Source: Clostridia bacterium (GTDB lineage: Bacteria; Bacillota; Clostridia; Christensenellales; Aristaeellaceae). From it: DNA of 60,836 nt. Below, piece after piece: positions 17,535 to 25,946 of the stretch. Location: contig JAFSGG010000042.1 of the NCBI GenBank assembly GCA_017434775.1, positions 1-60,836 on the forward strand, written 5' to 3'. Position numbers and translations under genes: made by a program. Numbering within the stretch: the stretch's first letter is position 1; every line of letters starts with the position of its first letter. The notes under the pieces are model-generated. The model made no database searches. It was not told the DNA's origin and saw only the letters and a program-made list of their open reading frames with translations.

Positions 17535-18635
17535 TTACTTTTCGAATGCGATCAGAGGCACCAGCATTTCTTTTTCCGTCAGCCCGGCATGATCGCCGAT
17601 CATGGTAAAGGGTCCGGGATGATTCATGATGGAAAATTCCCCTGTGGCAATCGCCACATAATCACCCACGAAATCGTAAACCTGTGGGCGGATATCGCCC
17701 TGCCCCAGATATTCATGGATAAAAGTTTCACCGTTCATTAAGATGAAGTGATCGGAAAAATGACGGAGGAAAGCATGGGGGAACTGATCCCGATATTCAG
17801 GCTTTACATGGAAGGAAAGGGTTCTCAATTCCAGGCTGGCATCCCGGATCAGCATGCTTTGCAGATCGGGATAATCATCCAAACAGAGCATGGTGGAGTC
17901 GGTAAGGCCATGATCGGCCGTGAGAAGAAGGAGCGTATCTTCAGGCAGTGCTTTGGCCAATGCCTTCACCCGATCATTGATGTCCTGAATCTGTCGGGCT
18001 GTCTTTGGATGATAACAGCCGTATTTATGCATGGTGCTGTCCGGATAAGGCCAGTAGGTGTAGATATAGCGCTTCTCTTCGTCTCTGGCCAGTTGTAGCG
18101 TAGCGTCCATGAGCTCCGTCAGGCTTTTGATCTTTATATGACCATAATTCGACACGGAAGTAGCCTGATATTTTCCACAGGCTGTGATATGGGGATAGAT
18201 GAAATCCCGGGGAATAAAGCGCTCGCCCACATAATAATCCGCCGCATTTTCGCCCAGATTATTTTTATTGGTGTACACATCCACCAATTGATCAATCTGG
18301 GGAAAAAAGAGCGTCCAGCCAAGCCACGCATGTTCACAGGGGTACAGACCTGTTTCGATGGTTGTGGTGGCGCAGGTGGTGGTGGAGGGGAAAACGGACG
18401 AAAGCGTGTGCACGATATGCCTGCGTAAGAAAGCATCCTCAGGCAGGTTTTTTTCCAGCATATCAATCCCCATGCCGTCAAAAAGCATAAGAATGATATT
18501 TTTCCATTCTTTTTTTTGCAATAGAGCATCTGCACAGGGAAGAGAAGGACGGCCGGTTTCCATACCGCAATGGGATGCAATGGAAGAAAGCAGGTTTACA
18601 CTGCAGTTCCTGTAATCAGGCTTGCAAATGCTCAT
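17535..18635 (-). CDS. Alkaline-phosphatase-superfamily phosphodiesterase/pyrophosphatase-like protein
   Basis: This 366-residue protein has the metal and nucleophile motifs of the nucleotide pyrophosphatase/phosphodiesterase branch: LFDGMG (Asp53), PSTTTCATTT with the presumed nucleophile Thr86 ahead of ETGLYP, then TADHGLTD, and a C-terminal GDHAGLT. These suggest an active two-metal phosphoester hydrolase; the substrate is unknown. There is no signal peptide, so it is cytoplasmic. Its ATG overlaps the stop of the upstream LeuB-like gene (TGATG), so the two are translationally coupled. It is the last gene of a seven-gene minus-strand unit ending at the terminator at 17504-17533. Confidence 0.88.
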   Translation of the reverse strand: MSICKPDYRNCSVNLLSSIASHCGMETGRPSLPCADALLQKKEWKNIILMLFDGMGIDMLEKNLPEDAFLRRHIVHTLSSVFPSTTTCATTTIETGLYPCEHAWLGWTLFFPQIDQLVDVYTNKNNLGENAADYYVGERFIPRDFIYPHITACGKYQATSVSNYGHIKIKSLTELMDATLQLARDEEKRYIYTYWPYPDSTMHKYGCYHPKTARQIQDINDRVKALAKALPEDTLLLLTADHGLTDSTMLCLDDYPDLQSMLIRDASLELRTLSFHVKPEYRDQFPHAFLRHFSDHFILMNGETFIHEYLGQGDIRPQVYDFVGDYVAIATGEFSIMNHPGPFTMIGDHAGLTEKEMLVPLIAFEK

Positions 18636-19585
18636 CAGTGGCCTCCCTTTCCCACAAATTCACCGGCAACGGCCAGCTGCTCACAAATCAGCTGAATGAT
18701 GTGGCTGCCGTCGGTTGCCTGGCCGGGAGAAGCCATGCCCGGGGTACGCCAGCCAGATGAGAGCACATTGTGGATGGCGGCTTCCAGGCAGGCAGCTTCG
18801 CGCTGCAGACGCAAAGAATGGCGCAGCATGGCTGCAACAGCAAAAGCGGCGCCAAAGGGTTCCGGCATATCCGTATCATCCGTGGAAAGCCGGGGCGCAT
18901 AAACGCTGACCGGATCGCCAATGCCCCAATCGTATTGCAACCCGGGCAGGGGGAAGAGGCTGGTCGATGCGCTTTCCAGAATGCTTCCGGCATAAGGAGG
19001 ACAGAGCATAAAGCCGATCTGCCGGGGCGCTTCGATGATGCGGCGAATGGCTTCCGGCGCAGAGAGCGATGCCCAGGAAAGGGCGGGATGTTTTTTCAGC
19101 GTTTCTTTCACATGGGCTTCCCACTGGAAGCGATTGTTGCCTGTGGGAGCAACATGACAGAAAGGGACTTCCATGCCGGCGGCGATATGACACGCCTGAC
19201 GCACGGCGGAAAAGACCGTATCGGAGTCAAGCGTGGTTACCTGGCCAAGCAAAAATATCTGGGGCAACAGCTGCCTGTTGCTTACACAATCGGGAATGAC
19301 AAAACTGCGGATGCGAAGGGGAATGCCCAGCCCCTGATACAGAAGACGGGAACCGTCGCAATCGGCATCCGCAAGGAATACAGCCTGGCAGCGCTTGCAG
19401 GAATCCAGCGTTTCCTGGGTTAGCGGCGCATCAAACAGCCGGACGGAATCTTCACCGATTTTTTCACGGAAAGTGTTCAGGCTGTGGCCGAAGGAAGCGG
19501 ATATTTCAAGAAAAAGCTCTTCAGCATAGCTGCAGAGCGTTTTCCCTTTGCTGTTGGCAGGTAAAAGCATGATTTTTGCTTGCAT
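18635..19585 (-). CDS. Degenerate isopropylmalate/isocitrate dehydrogenase-family protein (probable pseudoenzyme)
   Basis: This 316-residue protein aligns by eye along its length with LeuB-type dehydrogenases: GLGIPLRIRS for the substrate-arginine segment, GSILESAS for GDILSDEAS, and EPFGAAFAVAAMLRHSL with SGWRTPGMA near the C-terminus. The catalytic set is gone. The two metal-binding aspartates of GDILSD are Ser201 and Ser205, the lysine segment VDKAN corresponds to FCHVAP (142-147), and the DNAAMQLV aspartate segment reads SLSAPEAIRR (173-182). The N-terminal GDGIGPE nucleotide motif is PANSKGKT. The fold is probably kept but not oxidative decarboxylation. The open frame is intact and has operonic context, so it is not a decayed gene. 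It overlaps the phosphodiesterase gene by 1 base. Confidence 0.75.
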   Translation of the reverse strand: MQAKIMLLPANSKGKTLCSYAEELFLEISASFGHSLNTFREKIGEDSVRLFDAPLTQETLDSCKRCQAVFLADADCDGSRLLYQGLGIPLRIRSFVIPDCVSNRQLLPQIFLLGQVTTLDSDTVFSAVRQACHIAAGMEVPFCHVAPTGNNRFQWEAHVKETLKKHPALSWASLSAPEAIRRIIEAPRQIGFMLCPPYAGSILESASTSLFPLPGLQYDWGIGDPVSVYAPRLSTDDTDMPEPFGAAFAVAAMLRHSLRLQREAACLEAAIHNVLSSGWRTPGMASPGQATDGSHIIQLICEQLAVAGEFVGKGGH

Positions 19586-19618
19586 TGGTATCAGGCCAAC
19601 CTTTTTCGAATGTATTTC

Positions 19619-20794
19619 TTATTCCCAGTCCAGGGGGTAGCGGGTGACGGCATAGTCCAGTTTCCGGCCGTTCTTTTCCAGCGTGTCCAGCACTGTCTTA
19701 ATGTTGGAAGAATCGGTCAGAGGCGTGATGGCAAAATCATTATAGTCTTTCCTGGAAGAAATGCGGCAGGGGATGATACGGAAGGTATTGCTGATGATTT
19801 CGCCATGTTGCATTTTGAAACGTGTCTGGAAAATGAACGTGTACATATCGCTGGGCTTATTGTTGCCGGCGAAGGAACAATTGGCCAGGGAATAGACGAT
19901 GTATTTGCCGTTATAGTATTCGATGGGGTTGATGCGGTGGCTGTGGTGACCCAGCACCAGATCCGCACCGGAATCAATGGCCGCACGACCCAGCATCACC
20001 TGATTGGACTTGGGCGCATAATCCAGTTCATCCCCCCAGTGGAAGGAAACGATGATCAGATCGCAGGTCTTTCTGGCATTTTTAATATCGGCATCCACTA
20101 CATGCTTCAGTTCTTCCGAAGAAATGGGCTGATTCAGCGTCTGATAGGAAAGCATGCCGATTTTGATACCCTGCACTTCGTATACGCCCATATTGCCTTT
20201 ATTGCTCCAGACAATGCCGGCTTCTTCCATGGTGGCGATGGTGGATGCAATGCCTTCGTCGCCAAAGTCGCCCACATGGTTGTTTTCCATGGTGACGGCT
20301 TCCACACTGTTATTGGTCAGCGCTTCCACGTAGGATGTGGGTGCCAGGAACAAATAGCTGTTGTTGCGCTTATTGGAAGGGATTTTGTATTCGTCGGCCA
20401 GGACGCCTTCAAAATTGACGATGGTCAGATGATCTTGGGCAAAAACGTCCTTCACGTTGCGGAAGATGAAATTGATATCGTCGTTTTGCTTTTTCAGCTC
20501 TTTTTCAAAAATGGATGTGCCGTTATGCTGCACGTTGCGCCCGATGGTCACATCACCGACGGCCGTAATGGTGATCACGGTACTGCCGTCTGCCTCCAAC
20601 TGGGGGGCAGGGGTTGTAAGGGGCTGAGCGATACTGTTTTCCGTTTCGGGGGAAACGGCATTCTCGCCGTCATCCGGCTGGCCGATGAGATGCTCAATTT
20701 CTGCGAAGGATACATCCGGTTCATCTTCCAGGGCAGAAACGACGCAGCAAAAGGTAAGGGTCAGACAAAGGAAGAGGAAAAAGAATTTTTTCAT
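19619..20794 (-). CDS. CapA-family (poly-gamma-glutamate synthesis-like) metallophosphatase-fold protein
   Basis: This 391-residue protein has a Sec signal peptide (hydrophobic run FLFLCLTLTFCC ending near residue 20, possibly a lipoprotein at the cysteine pair). A low-complexity acidic spacer follows, then a CapA domain from about residue 75. CapA motifs are present: AVGDVTIG, VNFEGVL, ENNHVGDFG, FHWGDE and GHHSHRINP. The family is related to calcineurin-like phosphoesterases and is named for poly-gamma-glutamate capsule synthesis, but no capB or capC is nearby, so that role is doubtful. The ATG at 20794 has GGAGG upstream. It is gene five of the seven-gene unit. Confidence 0.88.
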   Translation of the reverse strand: MKKFFFLFLCLTLTFCCVVSALEDEPDVSFAEIEHLIGQPDDGENAVSPETENSIAQPLTTPAPQLEADGSTVITITAVGDVTIGRNVQHNGTSIFEKELKKQNDDINFIFRNVKDVFAQDHLTIVNFEGVLADEYKIPSNKRNNSYLFLAPTSYVEALTNNSVEAVTMENNHVGDFGDEGIASTIATMEEAGIVWSNKGNMGVYEVQGIKIGMLSYQTLNQPISSEELKHVVDADIKNARKTCDLIIVSFHWGDELDYAPKSNQVMLGRAAIDSGADLVLGHHSHRINPIEYYNGKYIVYSLANCSFAGNNKPSDMYTFIFQTRFKMQHGEIISNTFRIIPCRISSRKDYNDFAITPLTDSSNIKTVLDTLEKNGRKLDYAVTRYPLDWE

Positions 20795-20810
20795 GGAAAC
20801 CTCCGTTTGA

Positions 20811-21983
20811 TTACAGAGAAGATAAAAACGCCTGCATTCTTTCAAATGCTTCCAGCATGCGGTTCATATCTGTGGCGTAGCAGCAGCGGATGTGGCCTTT
20901 GCCACTGGAGCCAAAAGCTTCGCCGGGAACACAGACCACTTTGTGTTCCTGCAAAAGACGGGTGCAGAATTCTTCGCTGGAGAGGCCGGTTGCTTTCACG
21001 GAAGGGAAGCAGTAAAAGGCGCCTCTTGGCTCAAAGCAGTCAAGGCCCATCTTGCGAAGCGCATCCAGCATCACCCGGCGGCGGCGGTTATAGCTTTCCC
21101 GCATGGTGACAACGTCCTCAAAACCGTTTTCCCGGCCCCGGCGCAGAGCCTGCAGGGCAGCCACCTGCGCCTGACGGGGAGCACACATGATGGTGTACTG
21201 GTGAATTTTATTCATCTGGGACAGGATTTCACGGGGAGCACAGGCATAACCCAGCCGCCAGCCGGTCATGGCAAAAGCCTTGGAGAAGCCATTGATGGTG
21301 ATGGTTCTTTCCTTCATGCCGGGCAGGGAGGCGAAGGCGGTCATTTCACCCACATAGGTGAGCTCGGCGTAGATCTCGTCGCTGATGACCAGCAGATCAT
21401 GCGCTTGGGCGACGGCAGCAACGTTCATAAGATCCTCCCGGCTCATGACAGCGCCGGTAGGGTTATTGGGATAGGGCAGAATCAATGCTTTGGTATGAGG
21501 CGTGATGGCGTTTTCAAGGCACTCTTTTGTCATGCGGAATTCGTCTTCCGCTTTGGTGACCACGGGAATGGCATTGGCACCGACAAAAGATACACAGGGG
21601 GCATAGCTTACATAGCCGGGGTCGGGCACAAGCACGTCATCCCCCGGCTGGATGCAGGCACGCAAAGCCAGATCGATGGCTTCACTGGCACCGACAGTCA
21701 CCATAATTTCTTTGGCAGGATCGTAGGAAACATGAAAACGATCCTGCATATAGCGGCTGATTTCGTCCAGCAAAGATTGCAGCCCTTTGTTGGGGGTATA
21801 TTGGGTTTCGCCGTCCAGCAGGCTGTCAATGGCGGCGTTGCGGATGTGATAAGGCGTTACAAAATCCGGCTCGCCAACACCAAGGGAAATAGCACCCTGC
21901 ATGGTGCCGGCGATATCAAAGAAACGGCGGATTCCGCTGGGGGGAACGCTTTCCACATGGGGATTGACAAAGGATCTTTTCAC
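20811..21983 (-). CDS. Class I/II PLP-dependent aminotransferase
   Basis: This 390-residue fold-type I aminotransferase has the PLP lysine in NGFSKAFAMTGWRLGY (Lys235), the NNPTG motif (173-177) and the C-terminal arginine motif HIRCCYA. It resembles aspartate/PatA-like aminotransferases; the amino-acid substrate is not certain. It overlaps the preceding Lrp-type regulator gene by 4 bases (ATGA), a frequent pairing in which the regulator senses the amino acid handled by the enzyme. Confidence 0.92.
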   Translation of the reverse strand: MKRSFVNPHVESVPPSGIRRFFDIAGTMQGAISLGVGEPDFVTPYHIRNAAIDSLLDGETQYTPNKGLQSLLDEISRYMQDRFHVSYDPAKEIMVTVGASEAIDLALRACIQPGDDVLVPDPGYVSYAPCVSFVGANAIPVVTKAEDEFRMTKECLENAITPHTKALILPYPNNPTGAVMSREDLMNVAAVAQAHDLLVISDEIYAELTYVGEMTAFASLPGMKERTITINGFSKAFAMTGWRLGYACAPREILSQMNKIHQYTIMCAPRQAQVAALQALRRGRENGFEDVVTMRESYNRRRRVMLDALRKMGLDCFEPRGAFYCFPSVKATGLSSEEFCTRLLQEHKVVCVPGEAFGSSGKGHIRCCYATDMNRMLEAFERMQAFLSSL

Positions 21984-22471
21984 GGGATCACCGCCAGTCG
22001 ATTATCGCTGCGTTCGCCTACGAAAATGACGCCATCCTGCTTATAGCGCTTAAGAACGAAGCTGGTGGACGTGCCGGTAACGGCTTCCAAAGTGCTCAGC
22101 TTTTCGCTGACGAAAGCAGCCAGATCCTTCAAGGTGTGGGCTTCCACCAGCACCAGAAGGTCGTAGGAACCGCTCATCAGGTACACGCTTTTTACTTCGT
22201 CAAAGCGGTAAATGCGGCCGGCAATGGCATCAAAGCCAAGATCACGCTGGGGGGTGACCTTCACTTCGATCATACCTTCCACCCGTTCTTTATCTGCCTT
22301 ATCCCAGTTAATGATGGGGGAATAATGGAGAATGATGCGGTCGTTTTCCATTTCTTCAATGGCCTGAGCCACATTTTCAAGGGATGCGCCGGTCATGGTG
22401 GCGATCCTTTCCAGGGGAATACGGCAATCTTCGTTCAGAATTTCCAGTACTTGCATTTTCAATGCCTGCAT
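21980..22471 (-). CDS. Lrp/AsnC-family transcriptional regulator
   Basis: This 163-residue protein has an N-terminal winged helix (LEILNEDCRIPLERIATMTG, then a recognition helix near residue 32). An AsnC/RAM ligand-binding domain follows, with VKSVYLMSGSYDLLVLVEA. Family members sense amino acids and regulate transport or metabolism. It starts 25 bases after pepF with GGAGG upstream, and its stop overlaps the aminotransferase start, so local control of amino-acid use is likely. Confidence 0.92.
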   Translation of the reverse strand: MQALKMQVLEILNEDCRIPLERIATMTGASLENVAQAIEEMENDRIILHYSPIINWDKADKERVEGMIEVKVTPQRDLGFDAIAGRIYRFDEVKSVYLMSGSYDLLVLVEAHTLKDLAAFVSEKLSTLEAVTGTSTSFVLKRYKQDGVIFVGERSDNRLAVIP

Positions 22472-22496
22472 GGATGGCCTCCTTGCATTTATAAAA

Positions 22497-24257
22497 TCAG
22501 AAGAGCTGGTCCGCCAGGGTGATGAATTCTTCGATATTATCCTGATAGACCTTCAGGGAAGTGCGCCAGAAATCGGGGTTGCGCACATCAATGCCAACGC
22601 TCATGGCCACATCGGCAATCCGTGCGGAGCCGCAGGAACGGAGCAGCTGGTTATAACGTTCCACAAAAGCAGGGCCTTCCTGCTGATACAGGGCGAAAAC
22701 GCCGGTGCCAAACAGCTGGCCGAAAGCGTAGGGGAAGTTATAGAAATTGAAACCGGAATTGTAGTAATGGGACTTGCAGGCCCACATATAGGGATGACGC
22801 AGTTCCGGATCCAGGCCGTCGCCATAGGTCTGATCCTGAGCGTCCAGCATGAGTTGCTTCAGTTCGGAAACGGAGAGAGAATGATCCTTGCGTGTCTCGA
22901 TTACAGCGGATTCGAACTTGTAGCGGCTGAAGATATCCACGATGGTCTGGGTGGCTTCCATCAGGCTGGATTCCAATAGCGCCAGGCGTTCTGCCTTTTC
23001 AGCAGAAGAGAGCACAGCATGGGACAAAAGGGTTTCGTTGAAAATGGAAGCGGTTTCAGCCAGGGGCATGGGCGCATCCGTCATGCATTCGGGCAGGCCT
23101 TTCATGCAGCGGTTGTGCCAGGCATGGCCCAGTTCGTGAGCCAGGGTGCTCACATCTGAGAAGGAACCGGTGAAATTGGTCATCACGCGGCTGATATCCA
23201 TGTGATGGATGCCGGCACAAAAAGCGCCGCCCTGCTTACCTTCCCGGGGATAAATATCAATCCAGCGCTGATCAAAGGCGTTCTGGATGAAAGCGCCCAT
23301 ATCGGGAGAGAATTTGCTCATTTCAACGATCAGCTTTTCCCGCGCTTCCTCGATGGTATACATCTTGGGTTCGTAGCCGGGAGGAGTGAGAGGAGCGAAA
23401 AGATCATAGAAGGGCAGGCCGTTTTTGTGGCCCAGGATTTCGGCTTTCTTGCGCAGGTATTTGCGGAAGGAGGGCAGGCTTTCTTCCATGGCGGTGAGCA
23501 TGGCGTTCAGGGTTTCCATATCCATATTGCTGTCAAAGAGGGTTTTTTCCAGCACGGAGGGGAAACGCTGGGCTTCGATGAGGGTGAGAGCTTCGCCCTT
23601 GATGCTGTTGAGGCAGGCGGCCATGGAAATATCAATCTTGGTATAAGATTGCAGTTCGCCTTCATAAGCGGCCTTGCGGGTGGCAGCATCGGGATGATAT
23701 GCCAGGCCCCGGGCAGCGGACAGGGGCATGCTTTCGCCGTTCACATCCACGGTCAGGGTGGCATCCAGCTTATCGCGCAGGGTAGAGAAGGCATCGCCGC
23801 CGGTGAGGGACATTTTCAGCACCCATTCTTCCACACCCTCATCCATCAGATGGGCGGCCGCTTCCTTATCCCGGCGAAGGGAGAAAGCGATATTCTGCAG
23901 TTTTTCGCTGGAAGCAATGATATCTTCCAGGTTTTCAATTTTGCCCAGATAACGCACATAAGCGGAATGGAGCAGGGAAATGCGCACATAGAATTTCATC
24001 AGCTGGTCCATCAGCTGCTGTGCGGTTTCGTTATTGGCATCGGTGGCCAGGGTGAGGCTGGCGAAGCTGAAGAGCTTATTGGTCAGGGCACTGATTGTTT
24101 CAAAAGCATCGGCGCAGGTTTCCAGGGCGGTCTTTTCATCGCCCTGCATGAGGGCGGCACCCTCTTCCACCAGCTTTTTCAGCTGTTCAAAATCCTTATT
24201 GATATTTTCATCATCAAACCCTTTATAGAGTACGGAAAGATCCCAGGTCCAATCCAT
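22497..24257 (-). CDS. pepF: Oligoendopeptidase F-type M3 metallopeptidase
   Basis: This 586-residue zinc peptidase of the M3B family has the HEXXH site HELGH at residues 374-378 in LAHELGHAWHN. The downstream glutamate is in the ETASIFNETLL segment. It cleaves short peptides in the cytoplasm. The ATG at 24257 (MDWTWDLSVLY) is chosen over the longer frame because GGAGG lies 8 bases before it. It follows the GntR gene by 19 bases and precedes the Lrp-type gene by 25, placing peptide degradation in one unit with two regulators and an aminotransferase. Confidence 0.95.
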   Translation of the reverse strand: MDWTWDLSVLYKGFDDENINKDFEQLKKLVEEGAALMQGDEKTALETCADAFETISALTNKLFSFASLTLATDANNETAQQLMDQLMKFYVRISLLHSAYVRYLGKIENLEDIIASSEKLQNIAFSLRRDKEAAAHLMDEGVEEWVLKMSLTGGDAFSTLRDKLDATLTVDVNGESMPLSAARGLAYHPDAATRKAAYEGELQSYTKIDISMAACLNSIKGEALTLIEAQRFPSVLEKTLFDSNMDMETLNAMLTAMEESLPSFRKYLRKKAEILGHKNGLPFYDLFAPLTPPGYEPKMYTIEEAREKLIVEMSKFSPDMGAFIQNAFDQRWIDIYPREGKQGGAFCAGIHHMDISRVMTNFTGSFSDVSTLAHELGHAWHNRCMKGLPECMTDAPMPLAETASIFNETLLSHAVLSSAEKAERLALLESSLMEATQTIVDIFSRYKFESAVIETRKDHSLSVSELKQLMLDAQDQTYGDGLDPELRHPYMWACKSHYYNSGFNFYNFPYAFGQLFGTGVFALYQQEGPAFVERYNQLLRSCGSARIADVAMSVGIDVRNPDFWRTSLKVYQDNIEEFITLADQLF

Positions 24258-24276
24258 TGTATATTCCTCCGAAAAA

Positions 24277-24954
24277 TTATTTGATTCTGTTCTGCGAAAC
24301 AGCGGCAAGGCAGGTGGCTTTGCTCTCCTCCAGATGGCGGTGCATCAGTTCTTTGAGGCCTTCCAGATCACGCTCTTCCAGGAACTTTACCATTTCATGA
24401 TGTTCCTGATGGGCATTGGAGCGGCGGACGATGCTGGCGATGGAAACGGCGGCAAAACGGATGATGTATTCTTCCTGGCTGTCGATAACGCTGAGAATGC
24501 GGCGCTTGTCAGACAGGTGTTCCATGGTGGAATGGAACGTACGATTGAGGGGGGCCAGGGCTTCAGCGTCTGCCCTTTCCTGAGCCACGTCCATTTCGGC
24601 CAGAATGGACTTGAGCTTTTCAATGGCTTCGGGCGTTACATTTTCCACAATGGAAGGCAAAATAAGCATCATCATTGCATTGCGGATGGTGAGGATCTCG
24701 TCGATATCGTGGATGGTAAAGGCGCGCACCACAACGCCCCGATGGAGCACATATTCCACCAGGCCGTCTCTTTCCAGCTTGCGAAGCGCTTCGCGCAAAG
24801 GCGTGCGGCTGATATGCAGTTTATCGGCATAGGCAGTTTCCACAATGCGGCTGCCGGCCGGAATATCGCCGGAAATAATGGCGTGTTTCAACTGTTCATA
24901 AGCAATATCCCGGATAGGACGGCTTTCATTGGCATCAAAGGGCATGTACGTCAT
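24277..24954 (-). CDS. GntR-family regulator (FadR/FCD subgroup)
   Basis: This 225-residue regulator has an N-terminal winged helix (IAYEQLKHAIISGDIPAGSR, then SRTPLREALRKLERDGLVE). A helical FCD-type effector domain covers about residues 85-215, with NRTFHSTMEHL and a HLEES end. Such proteins usually respond to small carboxylic acids or sugar acids. The ATG at 24954 has GAGGGGGAA upstream; the much longer open frame extends through the promoter and is rejected. It heads the seven-gene minus-strand unit. Confidence 0.93.
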   Translation of the reverse strand: MTYMPFDANESRPIRDIAYEQLKHAIISGDIPAGSRIVETAYADKLHISRTPLREALRKLERDGLVEYVLHRGVVVRAFTIHDIDEILTIRNAMMMLILPSIVENVTPEAIEKLKSILAEMDVAQERADAEALAPLNRTFHSTMEHLSDKRRILSVIDSQEEYIIRFAAVSIASIVRRSNAHQEHHEMVKFLEERDLEGLKELMHRHLEESKATCLAAVSQNRIK

Positions 24955-25006
24955 AGAAGTTTCCCCCTCATTTTTTACCGTGACGAAGATATTTTTATAC
25001 AGATAA

Positions 25007-25035
25007 ATAATACCTTTGAACGCTGCAGATGTCAA
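25007..25035 (-). promoter_or_regulatory. Sigma-A promoter of the seven-gene gntR operon
   Basis: On the minus strand, TTGACA (25030-25035), 17 bases and TATTAT (25007-25012). It is the only strong promoter seen before the terminator at 17.5 kb and is divergent from the comF promoter. Confidence 0.85.
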
Positions 25036-25051
25036 GTTAATGTAGGAAAAT

Positions 25052-25080
25052 TTGCAAATAAAAGAAGAAAGTGGTAAAAT
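25052..25080 (+). promoter_or_regulatory. Sigma-A promoter of comF
   Basis: TTGCAA (25052-25057), 17 bases and TAAAAT (25075-25080), 22 bases ahead of the comF ATG. Confidence 0.7.
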
Positions 25081-25102
25081 AAGGGCGAATGAGGTGGGTG
25101 AA

Positions 25103-25906
25103 ATGGGAAGAATAAAAGAAAAAGCATTGGCCCTGCGGGATGGCTTTGAAAGGCTTGCCGGGCATGTATTGTTTCCGGAAAGCGCATCCTGCCAGGTATG
25201 CGGCGAATACAGACTGGTGAACGAAAAATATGCATTGTGTGAGGCGTGTATGCGGGCGTTGGAAACCCTCCGTCCGCCGTCTTCCGCCTGTGATAGATGT
25301 CTGTTTCCCATGCACAAACAAAAAGGATGTCTGATGTGCCGAAGCAGAAAAATGCAAGACATCGATAAAAGTTATGCACCTTTTTGCTATCGGAAAGAAG
25401 CGCGAAAACTGATTCATGAATTGAAATTCGAGTGCAATACCAGTTTTATTGAATATCTGGGCGATAGGCTGTTTGAATCGCTGCCTGACAGGGCATATGA
25501 CGGGATCGTTCCGGTACCGTTGAACAAAAAGCGGCTGGAAGAAAGAGGCATGAATCAGGCGGAATTATTGGCAGAGCAGCTTTCAAAAAGGACTGGTATT
25601 CCTGTGCTGCATGCATTATCCAGAAGCGGCTATCAGAAACCGCAGAGCAAAACGCCTGTTGCGGAGCGTGAAAAGAACATACAGGGTTGTTTTCATGCCT
25701 GCATGTACATTGAAGGGAAAAGACTCTTGCTGGTGGACGACGTGCGCACCACCGGCAGTACAGCGCAGGCCTGCGCCAAAGAACTGAAAAATGCTGGTGC
25801 TGCCTATGTGGGGCTGTGTACGGCGGCTGTGGTGTATCGCCATCCCAAGAAGATGCGCTTGCAGCGATCCAAGAATAAAATATGGATAAAGCGTATCCAA
25901 AGATAA
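25103..25906 (+). CDS. comF: ComF-family competence/phosphoribosyltransferase-like protein
   Basis: This 267-residue protein has four CxxC pairs in its N-terminal third (Cys30/33, 46/49, 63/66, 76/79), forming zinc ribbons. A phosphoribosyltransferase-type domain follows, with VDDVRTTGST at residues 211-220. ComF is needed for DNA uptake in transformable bacteria, where it works with helicase-type partners on incoming DNA; in other species its role is unclear. The ATG at 25103 has GAGGTG 6 bases upstream. It is a single-gene unit facing the ComEA-like gene. Confidence 0.92.
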   Translation: MGRIKEKALALRDGFERLAGHVLFPESASCQVCGEYRLVNEKYALCEACMRALETLRPPSSACDRCLFPMHKQKGCLMCRSRKMQDIDKSYAPFCYRKEARKLIHELKFECNTSFIEYLGDRLFESLPDRAYDGIVPVPLNKKRLEERGMNQAELLAEQLSKRTGIPVLHALSRSGYQKPQSKTPVAEREKNIQGCFHACMYIEGKRLLLVDDVRTTGSTAQACAKELKNAGAAYVGLCTAAVVYRHPKKMRLQRSKNKIWIKRIQR

Positions 25907-25907
25907 A

Positions 25908-25946
25908 GAAAACCACCCTTTTGCTTATGCGGAGGGTGGTTTGATT
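25908..25946. terminator. Bidirectional terminator between comF and the ComEA-like gene
   Basis: The stem AACCACCCT / AGGGTGGTT has T-rich sequence on both flanks in the appropriate directions. Confidence 0.8.

Noticed and set aside
19619-20794. Poly-gamma-glutamate capsule synthesis locus
   Set aside because: Only a CapA-like protein is present; no capB, capC or related synthetase was found nearby.
19580-21109. A 509-codon open frame on the plus strand
   Set aside because: It is antisense to the CapA-like gene and part of the aminotransferase gene, without a ribosome site or recognisable domain.
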